In this document: one piece after another, positions 1-8,071 of the stretch | How the letters are laid out: the number at the start of each line of letters is the position of its first letter | Numbering within the stretch: position 1 is the stretch's first letter | DNA from: CAVVGZ01 sp963841845 | GTDB taxonomy: Bacteria; Chloroflexota; Anaerolineae; Anaerolineales; Anaerolineaceae | Length of the DNA stretch: 64,000 nucleotides | Direction: 5' to 3' | Assembly: GCA_963841845.1 (NCBI GenBank) | Contig: CAWJEG010000005.1 | Coordinates: forward strand, 248,001-312,000 | Made by a program: the position numbers and the translations under genes | Notes under the pieces: generated by a model | What the model was told of the DNA's origin: nothing | What the model saw: only the letters and a program-made list of their open reading frames with translations | Databases searched by the model: none

Positions 1-680
1 TTCCAGCGCACATCCGGATCGCTATCTTTGTTTACACACCCAATTCCTGGAGGGAAAGAAGGGCTCACATCGCGCACCATCATTTGATGCAGCATTTCCA
101 CTTTCACATCCATAATTTTCATGCCCACCTTGATGAAGCGGGCAATTTCCTGCATAATATCCACGGTCATATTTGCCGCTTCCCGCATAATACCTAATTC
201 ATACTCATCTTTCACTGCCTGGATTTCATCCCACTCAGGTTCACTCAGGCTTACAAAACTGGCTCCTGGGGCAGCACCCTGTAAAGCAAGCAAAGTTTTT
301 CCCCAGGTTCGTTTGATGGTGGCGATTATTTTTCCATCAGTATGGAACGACCCGATTGCCCTGCGCATGGTTGCGTCAGGATCATCATCATCATCGGGCA
401 TAATAAATATTTCGTGGATATCAATTAATGGTTTGATTGGTAATGGATCATTGTAAGTTGAATGATAAATTAAGATCGGCCCATCTTCAATGCCTAAAAA
501 AATACCATCAATCCAATCCCCCCACACCCGGTTCATGTCATGATGCAAGGGTGCCGGGGCTCCAGTGAGGTAATAAAACTCAGTCCCTAATGGCAGGAAA
601 AAATAATCAATTTTTTTCGTAACCATATAGGAGCGTACCCGTTCCAGGTGGTCTTTATATACCCTTTCAAGCTCTTTCAT
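1..680 (-). CDS. M24 (Xaa-Pro aminopeptidase-like) peptidase, 5' part only
   Basis: The frame opens with ATG at 680 and runs without a stop off the left edge, giving about 226 residues and no C-terminus. The N-terminal half has the layout of a creatinase/prolidase N-terminal domain (VTKKIDYFFLPLGTEFYYLTG). It is followed by the start of the pita-bread catalytic domain (AVKDEYELGIMREAANMTVD), where family members align substrate before the metal site. The metal ligands themselves lie outside the window. An AAAGGA ribosome binding site precedes the ATG. M24 enzymes hydrolyse Xaa-Pro or related peptide bonds in the cytoplasm; the exact substrate cannot be read from this part. A plus-strand open frame at 121-456 is an antisense shadow of this gene. 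Confidence 0.82.
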   Translation of the reverse strand, partial: MKELERVYKDHLERVRSYMVTKKIDYFFLPLGTEFYYLTGAPAPLHHDMNRVWGDWIDGIFLGIEDGPILIYHSTYNDPLPIKPLIDIHEIFIMPDDDDDPDATMRRAIGSFHTDGKIIATIKRTWGKTLLALQGAAPGASFVSLSEPEWDEIQAVKDEYELGIMREAANMTVDIMQEIARFIKVGMKIMDVKVEMLHQMMVRDVSPSFPPGIGCVNKDSDPDVRW

Positions 681-1104
681 TATTTCATTATCCTTTCTTT
701 TAAAGTAATTCTTAAAAATACCTCATATTTATGATCCCAAATTATTCAATTTTTTTAGCATCTAATTTCGCAAAAAAAACAAATTTACAAAATATTTCAT
801 AACAACTTATTAGAATATTATCGATGCGATTCCTGGAGATCGGGTGAATCCCAAGTCTCCAGACATCCAGCCATTTAAGATCTAATATGTTCCAATTGTG
901 GTTCTTAGAAATTCAATATCCTGATAGGAAGCCTAGATACACTGGTGGAAATTTTCTTTGAGATAATTATGAGAGAGTTCATCTCTGAAATAAATTATTA
1001 ATAAAATAATACCAATCAAATAACCGGCAGTGTCTGAATAATTAAAACGGGTCTGGTCTTCTCCTGGTATAACCGAGAATCCATTCAGGTAAAATCAACC
1101 CGGA
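681..1104. other. Intergenic, AT-rich, one hairpin
   Basis: No coding frame is convincing here. The only structure is an inverted repeat at 833-862: CTGGAGA pairs with TCTCCAG, and a nested GGG/CCC pair closes a TGAAT loop. No T-run follows on either strand, so a terminator is not supported. The right part is downstream of the minus-strand ppk gene and the left part should hold the promoter of the minus-strand peptidase. Confidence 0.5.
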
Positions 1105-3240
1105 TCAGAGTTCCTTGCGATGATAATAATCAATAAACCAGTCCTGGGAATTTAATGGCTTTTTTTGCTTTTCCACATTGATCCTGTGATAATTACCGGA
1201 TCCTTCCATTATGCGGGATTTTACCGTATCTGCCAGGTAGGTTTTAAGTACTGTATCACTCAAATGCTGGATATATCTTTTATCTTCCACCGGGAATAGA
1301 ATTTCAACCCTATTATTTAAATTCCGGGGCATCAAATCAGCGCTGCCCAACAGCATAATCTCCTTCCCGCCATTGAGAAAATAATAGATGCGGCTGTGTT
1401 CCAGGAATCTCCCCACGATGCTGACAACCCGGATATTCTCACTTAACCCTGTGATTCCTGGTCTAACCGAGCACATTCCCCGCACGATCAAATCTACTTT
1501 CACTCCAGCATTGGATGCCTGGTACAGGAGAGAAATAATCGGCTTATCTATCAGGGAGTTGCACTTGAAAATAAGATGGGCGGGTTTACCATCCTTGGCA
1601 TGTTTGATTTCCTGCTTGATCAAATCCTCAAAGCGCTGTCGCAGATTGATCGGAGCCACCAACAACTTCTTGTAATCCATTTTGGAGGAATAACCCGTCA
1701 GGTAATTAAACAGGTTGCTGGCATCTGCTCCAAGGACATCGTCACAGGTAAAAAGTCCGATATCCTCATATAGTGTGGCTGTCACATGGTTGTAATTTCC
1801 AGTAGACAGGTGCAGGTAGCGCCGGATATGACCTTCCTCATTACGCACGACCAGGGCGATTTTTGAGTGTGTTTTCAATCCGAGCAAACCATAGGTTACA
1901 TGAACACCTTCCTGCTCCAGCATTTTTGCCCAACCGATATTGCTCTCTTCATCAAAACGGGCTTTCAGTTCGACCAGCACAGCCACCTGCTTGCCATAAT
2001 CTCTGCATGCAAGCAGGAGAGCATTTACCACCGGGGAGTTGTTCCCAACCCTGTAAAGGGTTTGTTTAATTGCCAGCACATTGGGGTCCCGGGCAGCGAT
2101 ATTCAGAAAATTGACTACCGGGTTGAATGAGACATAAGGATGGTGGAGCAAGTGATCTCCGTGCCGGATTCTTGAGAAGATTGAGTCTTTCTCCGTCTCG
2201 CTATAGTCTTTCAATTTAGATGGTGTCACCGGCAAAAATGGCTTGTCCCGTAGATCATACCTGTCGATGCTGGTAATTTGATTTAATCCCCTTAATGTCA
2301 ACGGACGAGGCAGTATATAAACATCTTTTGGATCCATATTTAAATTGGTAACAAGAATATCTTTGAGCAAATCCGGCATTTCTTTTTCGACCAGTAATCT
2401 CACTACCTTGCCAAAACGCCTTCTCCGGACACTTTCCTCCATCGTCTCTAAAAGGTCCAGTGCCTCCAGCTCCTGGATCTCAATATCAGAGTTCCTGGTG
2501 ACATGGAATGGGTGGGCTTCAACAATTTTCATCCCCGGAAAAAGTTCCCCGAGATTGGCAATGATCACCTGACTTAACCACACAAAGTAATGGAAATGGG
2601 GAACGGTCCCGTCTTTACGCGTACTCCCGGAGGATCGCCGCAGCGGTATCAGGAAAGGCAAATTGATGGGAACCTTTACCCGGGCAAAGCGCTTTTGATT
2701 CAGCTCATCCTCAATCAGTACTGCAAGATTCAGGCTCAGGTTGGAAATATGCGGGAAAGGATGCCCCGGATCAAAAGCCAGCGGGGTCAATACCGGGAAA
2801 ATTACGTCATGAAAGTAAGCGTTTACAGATTCGCACTGGCTTTCGGTAAGTTCCTGGTAATTGAGAATATGAATCCCGGATGTTTTTAATTCCGGCATCA
2901 AATTGTTAACCAGGTATGTGCGGATATCTGCCATTAACTTCGTTGACACCTTGCGTATTTCAGCCAGCTGCTCAGCCGGATTCATGCCATCAATGGATAA
3001 TTCAGCAATTCCGGCATCATTTTGCATGATCAATGACCCCGCTCGAACCATGAAAAACTCGTCCAGGTTTGAGTCCACAATTGACAGGAATTTAACCCTC
3101 TCAAGCAGAGGATTCGACGGATCCCTGGCTTCTTCAAAGACTCTGTTCTGAAATTCAAGCAGGCTTAATTCCCGGTTGATATAATTCCCGGGGTCATCAA
3201 GATTTTCCGTTGAAAAATTCGTAACATTTTGTCCGGGCAT
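1105..3240 (-). CDS. ppk1: Polyphosphate kinase 1
   Basis: The 711-residue product has the full length of PPK1, which reversibly transfers the terminal phosphate of ATP onto polyphosphate chains. The N-terminal region (INRELSLLEFQNRVFEEA) and the head domain match the family. The catalytic region holds LHLSTGNYNH, whose histidine is the residue that becomes phosphorylated in PPK1. A second conserved histidine lies in EHSRIYYFLNGG, close to the C-terminal MPRNLNNRVE segment. The gene stands alone on the minus strand with its own upstream region, so it is probably monocistronic. A 6-bp palindrome sits just upstream of the start codon. Several plus-strand open frames inside it are shadows. Confidence 0.96.
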   Translation of the reverse strand: MPGQNVTNFSTENLDDPGNYINRELSLLEFQNRVFEEARDPSNPLLERVKFLSIVDSNLDEFFMVRAGSLIMQNDAGIAELSIDGMNPAEQLAEIRKVSTKLMADIRTYLVNNLMPELKTSGIHILNYQELTESQCESVNAYFHDVIFPVLTPLAFDPGHPFPHISNLSLNLAVLIEDELNQKRFARVKVPINLPFLIPLRRSSGSTRKDGTVPHFHYFVWLSQVIIANLGELFPGMKIVEAHPFHVTRNSDIEIQELEALDLLETMEESVRRRRFGKVVRLLVEKEMPDLLKDILVTNLNMDPKDVYILPRPLTLRGLNQITSIDRYDLRDKPFLPVTPSKLKDYSETEKDSIFSRIRHGDHLLHHPYVSFNPVVNFLNIAARDPNVLAIKQTLYRVGNNSPVVNALLLACRDYGKQVAVLVELKARFDEESNIGWAKMLEQEGVHVTYGLLGLKTHSKIALVVRNEEGHIRRYLHLSTGNYNHVTATLYEDIGLFTCDDVLGADASNLFNYLTGYSSKMDYKKLLVAPINLRQRFEDLIKQEIKHAKDGKPAHLIFKCNSLIDKPIISLLYQASNAGVKVDLIVRGMCSVRPGITGLSENIRVVSIVGRFLEHSRIYYFLNGGKEIMLLGSADLMPRNLNNRVEILFPVEDKRYIQHLSDTVLKTYLADTVKSRIMEGSGNYHRINVEKQKKPLNSQDWFIDYYHRKEL

Positions 3241-3259
3241 CTGCTCACTCCCAAATCTG

Positions 3260-3275
3260 GTGTCTATTAAGACAC
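3260..3275 (-). promoter_or_regulatory. Palindrome in the ppk1 leader
   Basis: GTGTCT and AGACAC form a perfect 6-bp inverted repeat around a 4-nt loop, ending about 20 nt before the ppk1 start codon. On the minus strand a TATTAT element lies at 3282-3287, so the repeat would fall at or just after the transcription start. It could be an operator or a 5' RNA hairpin. No regulator is identified from the sequence. Confidence 0.3.
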
Positions 3276-3525
3276 TATCCTATAATATCTTTCGTCGCAA
3301 CATCTCATCCTTATCAGGGTTTGCAATTTCCTTGCCAAAAATATATCCAAACCCCTGGATACTTGCCCAGCAAATGAATCGGTTGAGTCAAGACGGCTGT
3401 CCCAATAATAAACCAAAAATACCCTTAACTAATTTTATAGTTAGAAATGGAAGTGGGCAAATCCAGCTATTTTTCCTGAAAGTGATAGAATTTATGATTA
3501 TGAATATGGACAGGAGAAAAGCAGA

Positions 3526-3708
3526 TTGTACAAAGGGAATTTTATTGCAGCCATATGGCTGATCGGACTGCTGATTATCTTTCTGCTTGATATTTTCTGG
3601 CCGGGGATTTTTGTTGTGACAGCTATCAGTTTTGTTGCCAGGAAATTCCTGCCAGCAATCCTCGAGGAAAACGCGCCTGAAGCCACTCAATTATCCACAG
3701 AAAAATAA
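3526..3708 (+). CDS. Small membrane protein, unknown function
   Basis: This is a 60-residue open frame with a TTG start preceded by AGGAG at a spacing of about 10 nt. Residues about 5-40 are strongly hydrophobic and could form one or two transmembrane segments (IWLIGLLIIFLLDIFWPGIF). They are followed by a positively charged stretch and a polar acidic tail. The hydrophobic run ending in a charged tail looks like a genuine protein and not a chance frame. It lies 47 nt upstream of the FHA gene on the same strand and may be co-transcribed with it. No family is recognised. Confidence 0.5.
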   Translation: MYKGNFIAAIWLIGLLIIFLLDIFWPGIFVVTAISFVARKFLPAILEENAPEATQLSTEK

Positions 3709-3755
3709 AAGGAAATTGTTCCCCTAAAAAATATTCCCCCCGTTTTGCAAATTAA

Positions 3756-4196
3756 ATGACAAACCAAAATTTAAGCATAACATCTTACACGCTGATCGGA
3801 ATTGAGGGATGGTTTTCCGGGGAAACTTTCCATACCTCGGGTGATAATACACTCATTGGCAGGAGTCCTGGATGCCAGATCCAGATCGAAGATCCAGCGG
3901 TTTCAAAACAACACGCTCGATTGTATACTTCAGAAGGTAAATGGTTTATTGAAGACTTAAACTCTTCCAATGGGACTTATCTCAATTCGCATTCCATCCA
4001 GAAACCCAAAAGTTTAAAACCTAACGATGTAATAAGGGTCGGGACTCATTCTTTCCGCTTTTTCCCTGGACCGCCAGAATCTATCCCTACACCGGTCAAG
4101 AGGTTATTTAATAAATGGGTCCGTTTAATTGCAGTTGGATTGATGTTGCTCGGTTTGGCTGGATTAATCATGATGTTTATCAACCTTCTGCGCTGA
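3756..4196 (+). CDS. FHA domain protein with C-terminal membrane anchor
   Basis: The 146-residue protein consists of one forkhead-associated domain and a C-terminal transmembrane helix. The phosphothreonine-binding core is clear: LIGRSPGCQIQIEDPAVSKQH carries the conserved GR, the S and the SxxH motif. It is followed by LNSSNGTYLN, the conserved NG(T) loop. Residues about 122-143 (LIAVGLMLLGLAGLIMMFI) are the membrane anchor. FHA proteins bind phosphothreonine peptides made by Ser/Thr kinases, so this is probably a membrane-tethered adaptor. No kinase gene is adjacent. Confidence 0.88.
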   Translation: MTNQNLSITSYTLIGIEGWFSGETFHTSGDNTLIGRSPGCQIQIEDPAVSKQHARLYTSEGKWFIEDLNSSNGTYLNSHSIQKPKSLKPNDVIRVGTHSFRFFPGPPESIPTPVKRLFNKWVRLIAVGLMLLGLAGLIMMFINLLR

Positions 4197-4238
4197 ACCG
4201 GTTATCCAAGTGCCAGGCTGGATTCACCAAAAACATAT

Positions 4239-5051
4239 TTACGCCTGGTGGGTGATAATGTTCCTCCCAGGACCATGTGAGTACACGAACGTGTCAATAT
4301 AAAACCATTCTGTTCCAAAATATTTTATGCCAATATCATTACAGGCAGGAATGAGTATGGCTGGTGCTTCAGTGAATTTCAATCGTAACGCTTCTGCCAG
4401 CAACCGGCGGGCAGAATAGTCATCCAGAGCCAGCCAGGGACCAATATGATTATCCCTGCAAACGACATATCCGGTTAATTCATCCTTTTGACTGGTAGTT
4501 AGGAAACTTCTTCCAGGGAAATCCCTGAAATACCTCTGGAGGATTCTCCCCCGATCGGCTCCGAAAATTCCTGAGTCAAATTCAGCCAATGATAAAGACC
4601 ATTTTGCTTTATGATCCCCCGCTAATTCTTCAAAAACAGAACCATTTTCTTCCCCGGAATATTGGTACCTTAAGGTAACATCCACCGGGAAAAATCCCAG
4701 CCTGGTATAAAGCGCTTCACCTGCCGGTGTGGCTTCCAGAATCACCCGGGGACATCCGCGTTGATCGACCCAGTGCAGAATTGCCCGCATTAATTCCGAG
4801 CCGATTCCTTTTCGTTGTAGATCCGGGCGGACAACCATCATACCAATTGACGCAAAAGGTCCGTAGTCAACCGCTCCCACCATTCCGGCCAGTTCCCCAT
4901 CCAAATCGGCCAGAAGCCAGCCGCCAGGCTGGAAAGATAAGAATCTCGCTAATTCTTCCACCCGGCTCTGAGGAGAATTAAATGCCAACCGGGCAATTTC
5001 GTCAGCGCCGTAAATATCATTAATTTCCATTTGCCTGATATTTAATGCCAT
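4239..5051 (-). CDS. GNAT family N-acetyltransferase
   Basis: The 270-residue protein begins with a typical GNAT domain. The acetyl-CoA pyrophosphate-binding stretch is VRPDLQRKGIGSELMRAIL, a Q/RxxGxG/A motif around residue 75-95, followed by ATPAGEALYTRLGF. The C-terminal half (from about residue 135) resembles the second GNAT-like domain of two-domain acetyltransferases, with ILQRYFRDFPGRSF and an FVYSHGPG-type end. The acceptor substrate cannot be predicted. The gene is convergent with the FHA gene, with only 42 nt between them. Confidence 0.85.
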   Translation of the reverse strand: MALNIRQMEINDIYGADEIARLAFNSPQSRVEELARFLSFQPGGWLLADLDGELAGMVGAVDYGPFASIGMMVVRPDLQRKGIGSELMRAILHWVDQRGCPRVILEATPAGEALYTRLGFFPVDVTLRYQYSGEENGSVFEELAGDHKAKWSLSLAEFDSGIFGADRGRILQRYFRDFPGRSFLTTSQKDELTGYVVCRDNHIGPWLALDDYSARRLLAEALRLKFTEAPAILIPACNDIGIKYFGTEWFYIDTFVYSHGPGRNIITHQA

Positions 5052-5331
5052 GAAATATCCCGTTTGATCAGATAGTTTCTGTTGATGAAAAATTTGATAC
5101 CCGCTAATTGGGAGGAGAGTTGTTTATTAACCATTTATTCTGGATGACCGGGAGCGTAATTTTTAATAACACTTTTTTTAGTCATTATAAAACTTCCCAA
5201 AAGAATAAGGAACGATCATTTATAATAAAGAATATCATTGATGATGTCTTGATCGGATCTATTCGGCCTTGATTCGAGTGTTGACATCAAAATGCTAATT
5301 TTTTCATCACACATATTATTAGGAGAACGGA

Positions 5332-6033
5332 TTGAGTAATAGTAATCACAGGGAATATTTCGATTATCTGGATGAGTGGAAGGAAGCCCTTCCTGAAGTA
5401 ATAATATCCAAAATTGTAAGCCAGCCTGAAAAAACAGCCGTTATTATTGTCGATGTTACCAACGGTTTTTGTTCTTTCGGTCCTCTCTCCAGTAAAAGGG
5501 TAGGCAGGATTGTTGATCCAATTGTTGACCTTCTAAAAATATGCTGGGACACTGGAATCCGGTCTTATCTTCTCCCTCAAGATACACATGATCCACAGGC
5601 TGAGGAATTCAGTGAATTTCCACCACACTGTATTAGAGGTACCCCGGAGGCTGATACTGTGGATCAAATTCGGGAACTCCCGTTTTTTGGTCAGATGATC
5701 CTGTTTGAAAAGAATTCGATCAATTCGGGAATAAATCCCGGAGTAAATGATTGGTTGAATTCCCATCTTGAAATCGATACCTATATCCTGGTGGGCGATT
5801 GCACGGATCTTTGCATTTACCAGCTCGCCACATACTTGAAAGCCGGTGCCAATGAACAACAAATCAACCGGAGGGTAATAATCCCAGAAAACTGTGTGGA
5901 TACCTACGATATGCCGGTAAAAATTGCCCGGGAGTTGGGTGGTTTTCCACACCACGCAGATGTTTTACATGTTATTTTCCTCAATCATATGGCGTTAAAT
6001 GGCATTGAAATCTACCGGAAAATCACCGCCTGA
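5332..6033 (+). CDS. Isochorismatase/nicotinamidase-family cysteine hydrolase
   Basis: The 233-residue protein starts at TTG with a good AGGAG ribosome binding site. The catalytic triad of the family is visible. The Asp lies in AVIIVDVTNGFC (around residue 40), the Lys in LFEKNSINSG, and the nucleophilic Cys in VGDCTDLCIYQLA. The non-prolyl cis-peptide region normally found just before the Cys is present. A nicotinamidase-like role in NAD salvage is plausible, because DTHDPQAEEFSEFPPHC resembles the metal-binding loop of nicotinamidases. The exact amide substrate remains uncertain. It is a monocistronic gene with 280 nt upstream. Confidence 0.82.
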   Translation: MSNSNHREYFDYLDEWKEALPEVIISKIVSQPEKTAVIIVDVTNGFCSFGPLSSKRVGRIVDPIVDLLKICWDTGIRSYLLPQDTHDPQAEEFSEFPPHCIRGTPEADTVDQIRELPFFGQMILFEKNSINSGINPGVNDWLNSHLEIDTYILVGDCTDLCIYQLATYLKAGANEQQINRRVIIPENCVDTYDMPVKIARELGGFPHHADVLHVIFLNHMALNGIEIYRKITA

Positions 6034-6137
6034 TAAAATGATTAATCGTTTTCTGATTGTTCTTGGAGGAAATACCCTTTTTGGATGCCCGGGGTTGGGG
6101 ACTGAAATCTGTAGAAGAATGACTGGTTGTTAACGAA

Positions 6138-7391
6138 ATGGTCCAATATTCTTTATATCCAGCGGCTTCTTTATCCGTTGCAGAAATCACCCGATACATC
6201 AGCAATGTAATTGAGGGAGATGAAATATTAAGCGATATCTCCGTAATAGGAGAGGTATCGAATCTGTCCAAACCCGGGTCCGGGCATATTTACTTTACAT
6301 TAAAAGATTCGATCGCCTCATTGCGGTGTGTAATCTGGAAACCAAACGCAGCACAACTAACGGTTTCGCTGCAGGATGGCATCTCCCTGCAAGTCCATGG
6401 GTATATTGGAGTTTATGAACGCAGCGGCCAATACCAGTTATATGCCGATACGATTCGACCCGCAGGGGAAGGATTTCTTTACCAGGAATTCCTGAGGCTA
6501 AAAGCACGCCTGGAGGCTGAAGGATTGTTTGACCCGGGTCGCAAAAGATCCCTCCCGCCAATCCCCCGAAAAATAGGAATTGTCACCTCACCTACCGGAG
6601 CAGCCCTGCAGGATATTCTCAACACCCTTTCCCGGAGATTCACACTGGCAGAATTGGTGGTTGCGCCCTGCCAGGTTCAGGGGGAAGAAGCAGCCCGCCA
6701 AATAATTGCCGCCATCCAAACCCTTAATCAGATAGAGGAACCCGATTTAATCATCGTGGCACGCGGCGGCGGTTCTCTAGAAGATTTATTTGCCTTTAAT
6801 GATGAAGGCGTTGTCAGGGCAATTGTTCAATCCCGGGTTCCTATTATTACTGGAATCGGCCACGAAACCGATTTTACCCTGGCAGATTTTGCTGCGGATG
6901 TGCGCGCCCCAACTCCAACCGGCGCGGCTATTGCAGCCACTCCCGATTCAACAGAGCTGGCAGCCAGCCTTTTAAGTTTAAAAGACCGGCTGCAGAGAAC
7001 TTTCCAGGTCCAGCTGATGGATTTGGACCGCCAATTGGGAAATATTCAAAATGGATTAGAAAGAGGCTCGCCACACCGAAGAATTGAAAACGATCGCCAG
7101 AGATTGGATGAGATGAATGAATACCTCCTCCGTTCAATAACCTATAATACCGGATTGCTGCGGGTCAAATTAGAAGGCCTGGTTGCCAATTTATCGTCAT
7201 TAAATCCCTATTCGGTTTTAAAGAGAGGGTATGCAATTGTGAGTACACCTTCCGGGAAGATAATCAGCAGCGTTAAACAGGTATCGGTGAAAGAAAAATT
7301 CCAGGTCAGGGTATCGGATGGTTCTTTTGGGGCTGTGGTGCAGGATGATATTATTCAGAAATTAATACAAGAAGGTAAAACGCATGACTAA
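6138..7391 (+). CDS. xseA: Exodeoxyribonuclease VII large subunit
   Basis: The 417-residue protein has the N-terminal OB fold of XseA (VIGEVSNLSKPGSGHIYFTL) and the catalytic core with GIVTSPTGAALQDILNTL. The conserved ARGGGSLEDLFAFNDE follows, then GIGHETDFTLADFAADVRAPTP. The C-terminal coiled region ends with the family's SPYSVLKRGYAIV-like motif, here LNPYSVLKRGYAIV. The enzyme degrades single-stranded DNA to short oligonucleotides together with XseB. The stop codon overlaps the start of xseB by 8 nt, which indicates translational coupling. Confidence 0.96.
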   Translation: MVQYSLYPAASLSVAEITRYISNVIEGDEILSDISVIGEVSNLSKPGSGHIYFTLKDSIASLRCVIWKPNAAQLTVSLQDGISLQVHGYIGVYERSGQYQLYADTIRPAGEGFLYQEFLRLKARLEAEGLFDPGRKRSLPPIPRKIGIVTSPTGAALQDILNTLSRRFTLAELVVAPCQVQGEEAARQIIAAIQTLNQIEEPDLIIVARGGGSLEDLFAFNDEGVVRAIVQSRVPIITGIGHETDFTLADFAADVRAPTPTGAAIAATPDSTELAASLLSLKDRLQRTFQVQLMDLDRQLGNIQNGLERGSPHRRIENDRQRLDEMNEYLLRSITYNTGLLRVKLEGLVANLSSLNPYSVLKRGYAIVSTPSGKIISSVKQVSVKEKFQVRVSDGSFGAVVQDDIIQKLIQEGKTHD

Positions 7392-7632
7392 AAATCGATT
7401 GGATATAGAAAATCTAAATTATGAAAAGGCCTTAAAGGAACTCGAAGAAATTGTGGGTAGATTGGAGAATGATCAAATTTCTTTGGAAGAATCCATGCAG
7501 CTTTTTGAGCGCGGCCAGGCATTGAGCAATCACTGCTCCAAATTATTAGAAAATGCAGAACTCAAACTTCGTTCAATCCAATCGAAACCAGGACCATTGA
7601 TTAAAGACGAGGAGTCCAAAAAGTATGATTAG
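7384..7632 (+). CDS. xseB: Exodeoxyribonuclease VII small subunit
   Basis: The 82-residue protein matches XseB in length and sequence: NYEKALKELEEIVGRLEN, then ISLEESMQLFERGQAL and a C-terminal helix with CSKLLENAELKL. It forms the helical bundle that binds several copies around each XseA. It overlaps xseA upstream by 8 nt and the following DUF212 gene by 8 nt, so the three genes form a tightly coupled operon. Confidence 0.95.
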   Translation: MTKNRLDIENLNYEKALKELEEIVGRLENDQISLEESMQLFERGQALSNHCSKLLENAELKLRSIQSKPGPLIKDEESKKYD

Positions 7633-8071
7633 TCAGCTTCTCGAAAATCCGATGCTGATTTCAGGCCTTGCTGCATTGTGGTTTGCCCAGTTTATCAAAA
7701 TCCCCATCTGGTTTTTGGTTACCGGCAGCTGGGATTGGCATCTGTTGTTTAATCCAGGAGGGATGCCCAGTTCCCATGCTGCGCTGGTTTGTGCAACGAC
7801 ATTGTCTATCGGGATGTATGAAGGATTTAATACAGGCACATTTGCAATTGCATTTGCCATTTCATCGGTTGTGCTGTACGATGCGGCCGGGGTACGGAGA
7901 CAGGCTGGTTATCACGCACAAAAAATTAATATGCTGATTGATGAACTTCTCAGCGGACATCCCGTTTCTCAAGAAACCTTGAAAGAAGTCATTGGTCATA
8001 CTCCCCGCCAGGTAATTGTAGGAGCAGTGATGGGTTTGATGATTGGCTGGATAGTCACGTTTTTTTGGTAA
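7625..8071 (+). CDS. Divergent PAP2 family (DUF212) membrane protein
   Basis: The 148-residue protein carries the diagnostic family motifs: GGMPSSHAAL around residue 45, LYDAAGVRRQAGYHA around residue 87, and a C-terminal GHTPRQVIVGAVMG. The SSH and RRQAG..H segments correspond to phosphatase motifs of the acid phosphatase/vanadium haloperoxidase superfamily. Three or four hydrophobic segments place it in the membrane. It probably acts on a lipid phosphate, but no substrate is established for this subfamily. It is the third gene of the xseAB operon, and its 3' end is overlapped by the convergent HerA-like frame. Confidence 0.88.
   Translation: MISQLLENPMLISGLAALWFAQFIKIPIWFLVTGSWDWHLLFNPGGMPSSHAALVCATTLSIGMYEGFNTGTFAIAFAISSVVLYDAAGVRRQAGYHAQKINMLIDELLSGHPVSQETLKEVIGHTPRQVIVGAVMGLMIGWIVTFFW

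Noticed and set aside
121..456. Plus-strand open frame of 111 codons
   Set aside because: It lies wholly antisense to the M24 peptidase, which has the recognisable domain sequence and ribosome binding site.
3388..3690. Minus-strand 100-codon frame
   Set aside because: It is antisense to the small membrane protein, has no ribosome binding site and has an implausible composition.
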